Source of the DNA: Fragum whitleyi | Lineage: Eukaryota > Mollusca > Bivalvia > Cardiida > Cardiidae | Assembly (NCBI GenBank): GCA_948146395.1 | Contig: OX411555.1 | Coordinates: forward strand, 60,350,063-60,414,062 | DNA: 64,000 nt | Direction: 5' to 3' | Shown: positions 27,001 to 37,688 of the stretch, piece by piece | Layout: every line of letters begins with the position of its first letter | Numbering within the stretch: the stretch's first letter is position 1 | Translations under genes and position numbers: made by a program | The notes under the pieces: model-generated | Told to the model about the DNA's origin: nothing | Seen by the model: the letters and a program-made list of their open reading frames with translations, nothing else | The model's database searches: none

Positions 27001-28284
27001 TTTTGAAGATTTTCATTTTTTACCCCTCGTGCTCTTAAGAGATAAAGGGAAGCGCCCGTGCAAAGCCCAAATATGACCCAACGGTCTTGTTCTGAACAAA
27101 CTTTGTAGAGGCCCACTAGGTGATGCTACACACCAAATATTTTAGCTGTCTGCCATCTGGTTACGGAGAAGAAGATTTTTAAAGATTTTCGCTCTTTGAG
27201 TCTATGTAAAAAGGGTTGGGCCCGGGCAAAGCCCAAATATGACCCCAGGGTCTTGATGTGAACAAACTTGGTAGAGGTCCACTAGATGATGCTACATACC
27301 AAATATGAAAGCTGTCTGCCTTCTGGTTTGATAGAAGAAGATTTTCATTTTTTTACCCTTCGTGCTCTTAAGAGATAAAGGGATGCGCCCGTGCAAAGCC
27401 CAAATATGACCCAACGGTCTTGCTATGAACAAACTTGGTAGAGGCCCACTAGGTGATGCTACACACCAAATATTTAAGCTGTCTGCCATCTGGTTACAGA
27501 GAAGAAGATTTTTAAAGATTTTCGCTCTTTGAGTCTATGTAAAAAGGGATGGGCCCGGGCAAAGCCCAAATATGACCCCAGGGTCTTGATGTGAACAAAC
27601 TTGGTAGAGGTCCACTAGATGATGCTACATACCAAATATGAAAGCTGTCTGCCTTCTGGTTTCATAGAAGAAGATTTTTGAAGATTTTCATTTTTTTACC
27701 CTTCGTGCTCTGAAGAGATAAAGGGATGCGCCCGTGCAAAGCCCAAATATGACCCAACGGTCTTGTTGTGAACAAACTTTGTAGAGGCCCACTAGGTGAT
27801 GCTACACACCAAATATTTAAGCTGTCTGCCATCTGGTTACAGAGAAGAAGATTTTTAAAGATTTTCGCTCTTTGAGTTTACGTAAAAAGGGTTGGGCCCG
27901 GGCAAAGCCCAAATATGACCCCAGGGTCTTGATGTGAACAAACTTGGTAGAGGTCCACTAGATGATGCTACATACTAAATATGAAAGCTGTCTGCCTTCT
28001 GGTTTCAGAGGAGAAGATTTTTAAAGATTTTCATATTTTCACCCTTTTTGTTAAGGGTAAAGGGAAAGTGAAGGGTGGATTTCATTTATTTGAACAACTT
28101 TGGTAGAGCTTGACCCAAGGAACATCCCTGCCAAGGTTCATCAAGATTGGCCCACTGGATAAGGAGGAGAAGATGTTTAAAGAAATTGTGGACGACGCAC
28201 GACGGACGACGCACGACTGACAACGGACGACGGACATTCTACGATCCCAATAGCTCACCTTGAGCACTTCGTGCTCAGGTGAGC
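21046..28284. mobile_element. ~7.2-kb hairpin-ended DNA transposon carrying a tandem array
   Basis: The exon unit broken at 21045 resumes at 28285, which defines the insert. Its left end has a small hairpin GGACC-AAGAT-GGTCC (21051-21065) followed by GCTCACCCGAG. Its right end has GACGGACGACG tracts, then the hairpin TGAGCAC-TTC-GTGCTCA (28261-28277) and GGTGAGCTAA. CTAAAA lies at both junctions (21040-21045 and 28284-28289), a possible target duplication. The ends resemble a common group of non-autonomous elements in bivalves, recalled from memory. No transposase is encoded; the interior is almost all tandem repeat. The superfamily is unassigned, and Helitron-like is possible given the 3' hairpin followed by CTAA. 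Confidence 0.7.
21190..28005. repeat. 343-bp dimeric tandem array, about 20 units
   Basis: The marker GGGATGCGCCCGT recurs near 21404, 21745, 22088, 22431, 22775, 23117, 23459, 23637, 23979 and onward to 27725, usually 341-344 bp apart. Each unit is two ~171-bp halves sharing CAAAGCCCAAATATGACC, GAACAAACTTGGTAGAGG, GATGCTACA and AAGCTGTCTGCC but differing in detail (ACCCAACGG against ACCCCAGGG). One step of about 178 bp (23459 to 23637) is a half-unit slip, and a small internal deletion lies near 26262. Minus-strand ORFs at 24910 and 27292 are repeat shadows. Confidence 0.94.
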
Positions 28285-28320
28285 TAAAAACATTATAAAT
28301 GGCATCAGGAGAACCAAAAG
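28285..28320 (+). pseudogene. PCED1-like last exon, array unit 1, 3' remainder
   Basis: AACATTATAAATGGCATCAGG followed by AGAACCAAAAGGTACT is the end of the exon unit interrupted at 21045. It restores the order seen in every other unit (ACTACTTCAAAAACATTATAAATG). The donor-like AAAAGGTACT here is weaker than the AAAAGGTAAGT found in two other units. Confidence 0.75.
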
Positions 28321-28822
28321 GTACTCAATAATTGATTTCTTTTTCATTTTTTGCTTACAGGTTATTGGATTATCTTTATTTCTTTCAGTTTTGTCATGGT
28401 TGATGTTCATAATATTTGACATGACTGCGCACAGACGGATGACGAATCTTATTCTTTCACACATTGCTCAAGCATGGAATGTAAAGATGCCTGCAAATGC
28501 CAAGAAAATACTTCTTCGAGAGCAAATGCAACAAGAGAAAGGTCATCATGAAGTCGGTCAAGTTGGATATTAAGTCGTCGAAAACTGTAATCCTGTCAAC
28601 AGGAATAATCAGAGACGAGGTCTGTTCAACGATCCAAACTACTTCAAAAACATTATAAATGGCATGAGGGAAACAAAAAAGGAAAGTGTTTACTTTATCT
28701 ATGATTTTAATATAACCCAAGCAATCAAATTGCTTTCATGTTAATTGCTGAAAATCAACTCTTTCTGAGTTGAATTTAAGAAGTACTCAATTATTGATTT
28801 AGTTTTCATTTTGTGTTTACAG

Positions 28823-31597
28823 GTTATCGGATTATCTTTATTTCTTTCAGTTTTGTCATGGTTGATGTTCATAATATTGGACATGACTGCGCACAGACGG
28901 ATGACGAATCTTATTCTTTCACACATTGCTCAAGCATGGAATGTAAAGATGCCTGCAAATGCCAAGAAAATACTTCTCAGAGAGAGCAGATGGAACAAGA
29001 AAAAGGTCATCATGAAGTCGGTCAAGTTGGATATTCAGTCGTCGAAAACTGTAATCCTGTCAACAGGAATAATCAGAGACGAGGTCTGTTCAACAATCCA
29101 AACTATTTCAAAAACATTATAAATGGCATGAGGAAAACAAAAAGGAAAGTGTTTACTTTATCTATGCTTTTAATATAACCCAAGCAATCAGATTTGCTTT
29201 CATGTCAATTGCTGAAAATCAACTCTTTCTTTTTTTCAATTTAAGAAGAACTCAATAATTGATATATTTTTCATTCTGTGTTTACAGGTTATCGGATAAT
29301 CTTTATTTCTTTCAGTTTTGTCATGGTTGATGTTCATAATATTGGCATGACTGCGCACGGACGGATGACGAATCTTATTCTTTCACACATTGCTCAAGCA
29401 TGGGAGTAAAGATGCCTGCAAATGCCAAGAAAATACTTCTCAAGAGAGAGAGCAGATGGAACAAGAAAAAGGTCATCATGAAGTCGGTCAAGTTGGATAT
29501 TCATTCGACGAAAACTGTAATCCTGTCAACAGGAATAATCAGAGCCGAGGTCTGTTCAACAATCCAAACTACTTCAAAAACATTATAAATGACATCAGGA
29601 GAACCAAAAGGTAAGTGTTTACTTTATCTATGATTTTAATATAACCCAAGCAATCAAATTGTTTTCATGTTAATTGCTGAAAATCAACTCTTTCTTTTTT
29701 TCAATTTAAGAAGAACTCAATAATTGATATATTTTTCATTCTGTGTTTACAGGTTATCGGATTATCTTTATTTCTTTCAGTTTTGTCATGGTTGATGTTC
29801 ATAATATTTGACATGACTGCGCACAGACGGATGACGAATCTTATTCTTTCACACATTGCTCAAGCATGGAATGTAAAGATGCCTGCAAATGCCAAGAAAA
29901 TACTTCTCGGAGAGGGCAGATGGAACAAGAGAAAGGTCATCATGAAGTCGGTCAAGTTGGATATTCAGTCGTCGAAAACTGTAATCCTGTCAACAGGAAT
30001 AATCAGAGACGAGGTCTGTTCAACAATCCAAACTACTTCAAAAACATTATAAATGGCAGAAGGAAAACAAAAAGGAAAGTGTTTACTTTATCTATCATTT
30101 TAATATAACCCAAGCAATCAAATTGCTTTCATGTTAATTGCTGAAAATCAACACTTTCTTAGTTGAATTTTAAAAGTACTCAATAATTGATTTATTTTTC
30201 ATTCTGTGTTTACAGGTTATCGGATTATCTTTATTTCTTTCAGTTTTGTCATGGTTGATGTTCATAATATTTGACATGACTGCGCACAGACGGATGACGA
30301 ATCTTATTCTTTCACACATTGCTCAAGCATAGAATGTAAAGCTGCCTGCAAATGCCAAGAAAATACTTCTCGGAGAGGGCAGATGAAACAAGAGAAAGGT
30401 CATCATGAAGTCGGTCAAGTTGGATATTCAGTCGTCGAAAACTGTAATCCTGTCAACAGGAATAATCAGAGACGAGGTCTGTTCAACAATCCAAACTACT
30501 TCAAAAACATTATAAATGGCATGAGGAAAACAAAAAAGGAAAGTGTTTACTTTATCTATCATTTTAATATAACCCAAGCGATCAAATTGCTTTCATGTTA
30601 ATTGCTGAAAATCAACTCTTTCTTAGTTGAATTTTAAAAATACTCAATAATTGATTTATTTTTCATTCTGTGTTTACAGGTTATCGGATTATCTTTATTT
30701 CTTTCAGTTTTGTCATGGTTGATGTTCATAATATTTGACATGACTGCGCACAGACGGATGACGAATCTTATTCTTTCACACATTGCTCAAGCATAGAATG
30801 TAAAGCTGCCTGCAAATGCCAAGAAAATACTTCTCGGAGAGGGCAGATGAAACAAGAGAAAGGTCATCATGAAGTCGGTCAAGTTGGATATTCAGTCGTC
30901 GAAAACTGTAATCCTGTCAACAGGAATAATCAGAGACGAGGTCTGTTCAACTACTTCAAAAACATTATAAATGGCATGAGGAAAACAAAAAGGAAAGTGT
31001 TTACTTTATCTATGATTTTAATATAACCCAAGCAATCAAATTGCTTTCATGTTAATTGCTGAAAATCAACTCTTTCTTAGTTGAATTTTAGAAGTACTCA
31101 ATTATTGATTTATTTTTCATTCTGTGTTTACAGGTTATCGGATTATCTTTATTTCTTTCAGTTTTGTCATGGTTGATGTTCATAATATTTGACATGACTG
31201 CGCACAGACGGATGACGAATCTTATTCTTTCACACATTGCTCAAGCATGGAATGTAAAGATGCCTGCAAATGCCAAGAAAATACTTCTCGGAGAGGGCAG
31301 ATGGAACAAGAGAAAGGTCATCATGAAGTCGGTCAAGTTGGATATTCAGTCGTCGAAAACTGTAATCCTGTCAACAGGAATAATCAGAGACGAGGTCTGT
31401 TCAACAATCCAAACTACTTCAAAAACATTATAAATGGCATGAGGGAAACAAAAAAGGAAAGTGTTTACTTTATCTATGATTTTAATATAACCCAAGCAAT
31501 CAAATTGCTTTCATGTTAATTGCTGAAAATCAACTCTTTCTGAGTTGAATTTAAGAAGTACTCAATTATTGATTTAGTTTTCATTTTGTGTTTACAG
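28823..31597 (+). repeat. Six-unit higher-order repeat, copy A
   Basis: Six consecutive 463-bp units (465, 465, 463, 464, 454 and 464 bp). The unit at 30680 is 10 bp short because part of CAACAATCCAAACTAC is missing, and units at 30216 and 30680 carry a TAG in GCATAGAATG. The same order of variants recurs 2775 bp downstream. Confidence 0.9.
29288..29610 (+). pseudogene. PCED1-like exon unit 4, with both splice-like ends
   Basis: This unit has an acceptor TGTGTTTACAG and a strong donor AAAAG|GTAAGT (29606-29616). Most other units changed the donor to AAAAGGAAAGTG. It lacks one A in GGCATGACTG, reads GGGAGTAAAG where others read GGAATGTAAAG, and has a 4-bp expansion in CTCAAGAGAGAG, so the reading frame is broken several times even though the splice signals survive. 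Confidence 0.7.
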
Positions 31598-34370
31598 GTT
31601 ATCGGATTATCTTTATTTCTTTCAGTTTTGTCATGGTTGATGTTCATAATATTGGACATGACTGCGCACAGACGGATGACGAATCTTATTCTTTCACACA
31701 TTGCTCAAGCATGGAATGTAAAGCTGCCTGCAAATGCCAAGAAAATACTTCTCAGAGAGAGCAGATGGAACAAGAAAAAGGTCATCATGAAGTCGGTCAA
31801 GTTGGATATTCAGTCGTCGAAAACTGTAATCCTGTCAACAGGAATAATCAGAGACGAGGTCTGTTCAACAATCCAAACTATTTCAAAAACATTATAAATG
31901 GCATGAGGAAAACAAAAAGGAAAGTGTTTACTTTATCTATGCTTTTAATATAACCCAAGCAATCAAATTGCTTTCATGTTAATTGCTGAAAATCAACTCT
32001 TTCTTTTTTTCAATTTAAGAAGAACTCAATAATTGATATATTTTTCATTCTGTTTTTACAGGTTATCGGATTATCTTTATTTCTTTCAGTTTTGTCATGG
32101 TTGATGTTCATAATATTGGCATGACTGCGCACGGACGGATGACGAATCTTATTCTTTCACACATTGCTCAAGCATGGGAGTAAAGATGCCTGCAAATGCC
32201 AAGAAAATACTTCTCAAGAGAGAGAGCAGATGGAACAAGAAAAAGGTCATCATGAAGTCGGTCAAGTTGGATATTCATTCGACGAAAACTGTAATCCTGT
32301 CAACAGGAATAATCAGAGCCGAGGTCTGTTCAACAATCCAAACTACTTCAAAAACATTATAAATGACATCAGGAGAACCAAAAGGTAAGTGTTTACTTTA
32401 TCTATGATTTTAATATAACCCAAGCAATCAAATTGTTTTCATGTTAATTGCTGAAAATCAACTCTTTCTTTTTTTCAATTTAAGAAGAACTCAATAATTG
32501 ATATATTTTTCATTCTGTGTTTACAGGTTATCGGATTATCTTTATTTCTTTCAGTTTTGTCATGGTTGATGTTCATAATATTTGACATGACTGCGCACAG
32601 ACGGATGACGAATCTTATTCTTTCACACATTGCTCAAGCATGGAATGTAAAGATGCCTGCAAATGCCAAGAAAATACTTCTCGGAGAGGGCAGATGGAAC
32701 AAGAGAAAGGTCATCATGAAGTCGGTCAAGTTGGATATTCAGTCGTCGAAAACTGTAATCCTGTCAACAGGAATAATCAGAGACGAGGTCTGTTCAACAA
32801 TCCAAACTACTTCAAAAACATTATAAATGGCAGAAGGAAAACAAAAAGGAAAGTGTTTACTTTATCTATCATTTTAATATAACCCAAGCAATCAAATTGC
32901 TTTCATGTTAATTGCTGAAAATCAACACTTTCTTAGTTGAATTTTAAAAGTACTCAATAATTGATTTATTTTTCATTCTGTGTTTACAGGTTATCGTATT
33001 ATCTTTATTTCTTTCAGTTTTGTCATGGTTGATGTTCATAATATTTGACATGACTGCGCACAGACGGATGACGAATCTTATTCTTTCACACATTGCTCAA
33101 GCATAGAATGTAAAGCTGCCTGCAAATGCCAAGAAAATACTTCTCGGAGAGAGCAGATGGAACAAGAAAAAGGTCATCATGAAGTCGGTCAAGTTGGATA
33201 TTCAGTCGTCGAAAACTGTAATCCTGTCAACAGGAATAATCAGAGACGAGGTCTGTTCAACAATCTAAACTACTTCAAAAACATTATAAATGGCATGAGG
33301 AAAACAAAAAAGGAAAGTGTTTACTTTATCTATCATTTTAATATAACCCAAGCAATCAAATTGCTTTCATGTTAATTGCTGAAAATCAACTCTTTCTTAG
33401 TTGAATTTTAAAAATACTCAATAATTGATTTATTTTTCATTCTGTGTTTACAGGTTATCGGATTATCTTTATTTCTTTCAGTTTTGTCATGGTTGATGTT
33501 CATAATATTTGACATGACTGCGCACAGACGGATGACGAATCTTATTCTTTCACACATTGCTCAAGCATAGAATGTAAAGCTGCCTGCAAATGCCAAGAAA
33601 ATACTTCTCGGAGAGGGCAGATGAAACAAGAGAAAGGTCATCATGAAGTCGGTCAAGTTGGATATTCAGTCGTCGAAAACTGTAATCCTGTCAACAGGAA
33701 TAATCAGAGACGAGGTCTGTTCAGCTACTTCAAAAACATTATAAATGGCATGAGGAAAACAAAAAGGAAAGTGTTTACTTTATCTATGATTTTAATATAA
33801 CCCAAGCAATCAAATTGCTTTCATGTTAATTGCTGAAAATCAACTCTTTCTTAGTTGAATTTTAGAAGTACTCAATTATTGATTTATTTTTCATTCTGTG
33901 TTTACAGGTTATCGGATTATCTTTATTTCTTTCAGTTTTGTCATGGTTGATGTTCATAATATTTGACATGACTGCGCACAGACGGATGACGAATCTTATT
34001 CTTTCACACATTGCTCAAGCATGGAATGTAAAGATGCCTGCAAATGCCAAGAAAATACTTCTCGGAGAGGGCAAATGGAACAAGAGAAAGGTCATCATGA
34101 AGTCGGTCAAGTTGGATATTCAGTCGTCGAAAACTGTAATCCTGTCAACAGGAATAATCAGAGACGAGGTCTGTTCAACAATCCAAACTACTTCAAAAAC
34201 ATTATAAATGGCATGAGGAAAACAAAAAGGAAAGTGTTTACTTTATCTATCATTTTAATATAACCCAAGCAATCAAATTGCTTTCATGTTAATTGCTGAA
34301 AATCAACTCTTTCCTAGTTGAATTTTAAAAGTACTCAATTATTGATTTATTTTTCATTCTGTGTTTACAG
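31598..34370 (+). repeat. Six-unit higher-order repeat, copy B
   Basis: Units of 463, 466, 463, 464, 454 and 463 bp follow the same variant order as copy A (28823-31597), including the GGGAGTAAAG unit with the intact donor (32061), the two GCATAGAATG units (32990, 33454) and the 10-bp-short unit (33454). Differences are a few point changes, for example AAGCTGCC for AAGATGCC in the first unit and GTCAGC for GTCAAC near 33722. Confidence 0.9.
32061..32384 (+). pseudogene. PCED1-like exon unit 10, with both splice-like ends
   Basis: Counterpart of the unit at 29288 in the second higher-order repeat. It has an acceptor TGTTTTTACAG at 32050-32060 and donor AAAAG|GTAAGT at 32380-32390, with the same frame-breaking changes. 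Confidence 0.7.
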
Positions 34371-35759
34371 GTTATCGGATTATCTTTATTTCTTTCAGTT
34401 TTGTCATGGTTGATGTTCATAATATTTGACATGACTGCGCACAGACGGATGACGAATCTTATTCTTTCACACATTGCTCAAGCATGGAATGTAAAGATGC
34501 CTGCAAATGCCAAGAAAATACTTCTCGGAGAGGGCAGATGGAACAAGAGAAAGGTCATCATGAAGTCGGTCAAGTTGGATATTCAGTCGTCGAAAACTGT
34601 AATCCTGTCAACAGGAATAATCAGAGACGAGGTCTGTTCAACAATCCAAACTACTTCAAAAACATTATAAATGGCATGAGGAAAACAAAAAGGAAAGTGT
34701 TTACTTTATCTATCATTTTAATATAACCCAAGCAATCAAATTGCTTTCATGTTAATTGCTGAAAATCAACTCTTTCTTAGTTGAATTTTAAAAGTACTCA
34801 ATAATTGATTTATTTTTCATTCTGTGTTTACAGGTTATCGGATTATCTTTATTTCTTTCAGTTTTGTCATGGTTGATGTTCATAATATTTGACATGACTG
34901 CGCACAGACGGATGACGAATCTTATTCTTTCACACATTGCTCAAGCATGGAATGTAAAGATGCCTGCAAATGCCAAGAAAATACTTCTCGGAGAGGGCAG
35001 ATGGAACAAGAGAAAGGTCATCATGAAGTCGGTCAAGTTGGATATTCAGTCGTCGAAAACTGTAATCCTGTCAACAGGAATAATCAGAGACGAGGTCTGT
35101 TCAACAATCCAAACTACTTCAAAAACATTATAAATGGCATGAGGAAAACAAAAAGGAAAGTGTTTACTTTATCTATCATTTTAATATAACCCAAGCAATC
35201 AAATTGCTTTCATGTTAATTGCTGAAAATCAACTCTTTCTTAGTTGAATTTTAAAAGTACTCAATAATTGATTTATTTTTCATTCTGTGTTTACAGGTTA
35301 TCGGATTATCTTTATTTCTTTCAGTTTTGTCATGGTTGATGTTCATAATATTTGACATGACTGCGCACAGACGGATGACGAATCTTATTCTTTCACACAT
35401 TGCTCAAGCATGGAATGTAAAGATGCCTGCAAATGCCAAGAAAATACTTCTCGGAGAGGGCAGATGGAACAAGAGAAAGGTCATCATGAAGTCGGTCAAG
35501 TTGGATATTCAGTCGTCGAAAACTGTAATCCTGTCAACAGGAATAATCAGAGGCGAGGTCTGTTCAACAATCCAAACTACTTCAAAAACATTATAAATGG
35601 CATGAGGAAAACAAAAAGGAAAGTGTTTACTTTATCTATCATTTTAATATAACCCAAGCAATCAAATTGCTTTCATGTTAATTGCTGAAAATCAACTCTT
35701 TCTTAGTTGAATTTTAAAAGTACTCAATAATTGATTTATTTTTCATTCTGTGTTTACAG

Positions 35760-36067
35760 GTTATCGGATTATCTTTATTTCTTTCAGTTTTGTCATGGTT
35801 GATGTTCATAATATTTGACATGACTGCGCACAGACGGATGACGAATCTTATTCTTTCACACATTGCTCAAGCATGTAATGTAAAGATGCCTGCAAATGCC
35901 AAGAAAATACTTCTCAGAGAGCAGATGGAACAAGAGAAATGTCCCATGAAGTCGGTCAATTCGGATATTTATTCGACGAAAACTGCAATACTGTCAACAG
36001 GAATAATCAGAGACGAGGTCTGTTCAACAATCCAAACTACTAAAAAAACTTTATAAAACGCATCAGG
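35760..36067 (+). pseudogene. PCED1-like exon unit 18, last of the array
   Basis: The last unit differs from its neighbours. It lacks the 2-bp insertion, so KKILLREQMEQEK reads through in one frame, but it has its own deletion (GTCCCATGAAG where others have GTCATCATGAAG) and ends CAAACTACTAAAAAAAC. It resembles the pre-insertion form of unit 1 and the copy at 43.4 kb. Only about 135 bp separates its end from the PCED1-like first exon. Confidence 0.7.
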
Positions 36068-36203
36068 GGGACCAAAAGATAAGTTTTTACTTTATTCATG
36101 ATTTTAATATAACCTGTTTTTGTCCCTTGCCGGTAATCGAAGGTTGATAATTTAGAACATAATTGCAAGAGAACAAAAACCTAGTGACTGGAGAAGATGC
36201 AAG

Positions 36204-36389
36204 ATGGCAGATATTTTCCTTCAAGAAGATATAACTCGGCTGTTGGACAACAGTTTCCTTGTCATTATTTGGAATTCAATTCACAGAGCAGTGTACAACG
36301 ATTTAGCCCTGTTGCAACAAAGGAATCGCTACTTGACAGAAGGGAAACCTGATGGAACAAGAGAAAGGTCAACTGTAATTGTCAGATAA
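36204..36389 (+). pseudogene. PCED1-like first exon, copy 1 (broken)
   Basis: Starts ATG after a short leader and codes MADIFLQEDITRLLDN followed by SIHRAVYNDLALLQQ, the N-terminal region of PC-esterase domain proteins, where the GDS nucleophile motif is expected. Here the motif reads WNS, so the catalytic Gly-Asp are lost. A one-base insertion after RYLT shifts the frame into GKPDGTRERS. The sequence then runs into a hairpin-ended element. The paralogue at 43764 keeps GDS. Family assignment is from remembered PCED1A/B sequences; function would be a GDSL/SGNH-like hydrolase. Confidence 0.7.
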
Positions 36390-36399
36390 TAATTGTAAT

Positions 36400-36632
36400 A
36401 ATTGGTTGCCAAAGCAACCAGAGTTTTTCACCGATTTCAATTCTTTTAGCAATTTTGGAAGGGAACTACCTGGGTAACATTTCTGTAAAATTTGGTGTAA
36501 ATTGGGACAGTAGTTTAGGAGGAGATGTCGTTTAAAGAAATTGTTCACGGACGACGGAAGACTGACGATGGACGACGGACAGAAGGTGATCACAATGGCT
36601 CACTTGAGCACTTTGTGCTCAGGTGAGCTAAA
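36400..36632. mobile_element. Short hairpin-ended transposon, copy 1
   Basis: Begins with hairpin GGTTGC-CAAA-GCAACC (36404-36419), contains GGACGACGG tracts (36548-36580) and ends with hairpin TGAGCAC-TTT-GTGCTCA (36605-36621) plus GGTGAGCTAAAAA. The 3' end is the same type as that of the 7.2-kb element at 28284, so the two are one non-autonomous group. No coding capacity. Confidence 0.7.
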
Positions 36633-37212
36633 AAATCTGATCCGGCTGACATTGTTAGAAAAGGAAAAAAAACAGATATAGATCACTTGACAAAGACGGT
36701 CTGTTAGCCACCAAATGAGGAAATGTCGTTTAAAGAAATTGTTGACGGAAGACTGACGACGGACGACGGACAGAAGGTGATCACAATGGCTCAGATATAG
36801 ACCACTTGACAAAGACGGTTTGTTAGCCACCAAATGGTGTTCACCCCCGCGCCACGTTGAGGCCAAACCTTATACGGGGGAAAATCAGCTATTTACAAAA
36901 GATTTCATTTGCCAATAAATAAAATTTTCAATATTTACATGATGTGAACTAGGATATTTACAATGAATGTTAGATGAATCGATGATAATGGAAAAGATAT
37001 TTACAACAAATTAATTTCATTTCAATAAATTAGTTAAATTTACTTTTTACATAATATATACAACAAAATTTAATAGGGTATTTACAATGATTATAAAATA
37101 TGATGAGGAATCAAGTTTTTTTTTTTTTTTTTTTTTTTTCAGATTTATCTTTTATTTTTTATAGGACTATATTTTTTTTTTTTTTTTTTTTTATAATACA
37201 TATATATATACA
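36633..37212. repeat. Flank of recombinase locus 1: nested transposon scraps and poly-T
   Basis: A direct repeat of about 45 bp containing CACTTGACAAAGACGG (near 36680-36717 and 36793-36835) brackets a 75-bp scrap with GACGACGGACGACGG, suggesting insertion and partial deletion. Long T runs follow at 37119-37139 and 37172-37191. A minus-strand ORF at 36600-36866 runs through transposon sequence and is not credible. The same region is at 44196-44778. Confidence 0.6.
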
Positions 37213-37630
37213 TAGGGGTGACTATTGAGTTCAAAATTAGTATCATACTATCACAATAGTTGTTTTTACAGAAAAAATGGATAATAATCAATGTTAAAGT
37301 GTCCACCTTTTATTAGACAATAACTTTATATTGGTCTTGCAAGATCCTGTTTACCTTGAAAATGGCAAGTAAATGATCAAATAAGTTAATTACATATATT
37401 CCCTTAAAGAAATGGATTTGACCTCATTCTCTGATAAAACTATGCAGAAAGGCAGCGTTGCCTAAACCTATAGTTCTTCTTTCATTTTCAAGAAAAAACT
37501 ATTGTAAACTATCGATAGTCAGAAAAACTATTGCGATATCTATTGACTTGAAAAAAAGCTATCAATGTATTGCTAATGCAAGGTAAACTATCACGATACA
37601 TCGATAGTTCGACCTATTGTTACACCCCTA
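37213..37630. mobile_element. hAT-type MITE, copy 1
   Basis: 418 bp bounded by TAGGGGTG at 37213 and its inverse CACCCCTA ending at 37630. Flanks are TATATACA (37205-37212) and TTTATACA (37631-37638), an 8-bp target duplication with one mismatch. The interior has CATCGATAGT and CTATCGATAG motifs common in this class (recalled). An 8-bp duplication and a TAGGGGTG terminus fit hAT. No coding capacity. Confidence 0.8.
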
Positions 37631-37688
37631 TTTATACATAAATAAGCATTCAAAGACATGAACTTTCTGGCCATTTGGTCTCGAGGAC

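Larger units (their letters stand above)
28321..36067 (+). repeat. 463-bp tandem array of a PCED1-like last exon, units 2-18
   Basis: Acceptors of the form TGTGTTTACAG precede exon starts at 28361, 28823, 29288, 29753, 30216, 30680, 31134, 31598, 32061, 32527, 32990, 33454, 33908, 34371, 34834, 35297 and 35760. Each unit is an intron-like AT-rich ~140 bp plus a ~320-bp exon-like part. The exon codes MTAH then RRMTNLILSHIAQAWNVK, matching the C-terminal PC-esterase region around and after the catalytic D-x-x-H of PCED1/FAM113 proteins (family knowledge from memory). Most units carry a 2-bp insertion after KKILL, so two overlapping ORFs of 80-121 codons appear instead of one. The strong homogeneity points to recent amplification. 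Paralogous, non-functional exons are the simplest reading. Confidence 0.85.

Noticed and set aside
28391..36056. The MSWLMFIIFDMTAH-type ORFs as intact small membrane proteins
   Set aside because: Their first codon is TTG, not ATG; the stretch before DMTAH is the acceptor region and frameshifted exon. They are parts of a decayed exon.
28321..36067. CRISPR array (regular direct repeats)
   Set aside because: Units are 463 bp with no short repeat/unique spacer alternation, and the context is animal DNA. The same applies to the 860-, 343- and 425-bp arrays.
36600..36866. Minus-strand 88-codon ORF, duplicated at 44160
   Set aside because: It runs across the hairpin end of one transposon and scraps of another; identity between copies reflects the recent 7.56-kb duplication.
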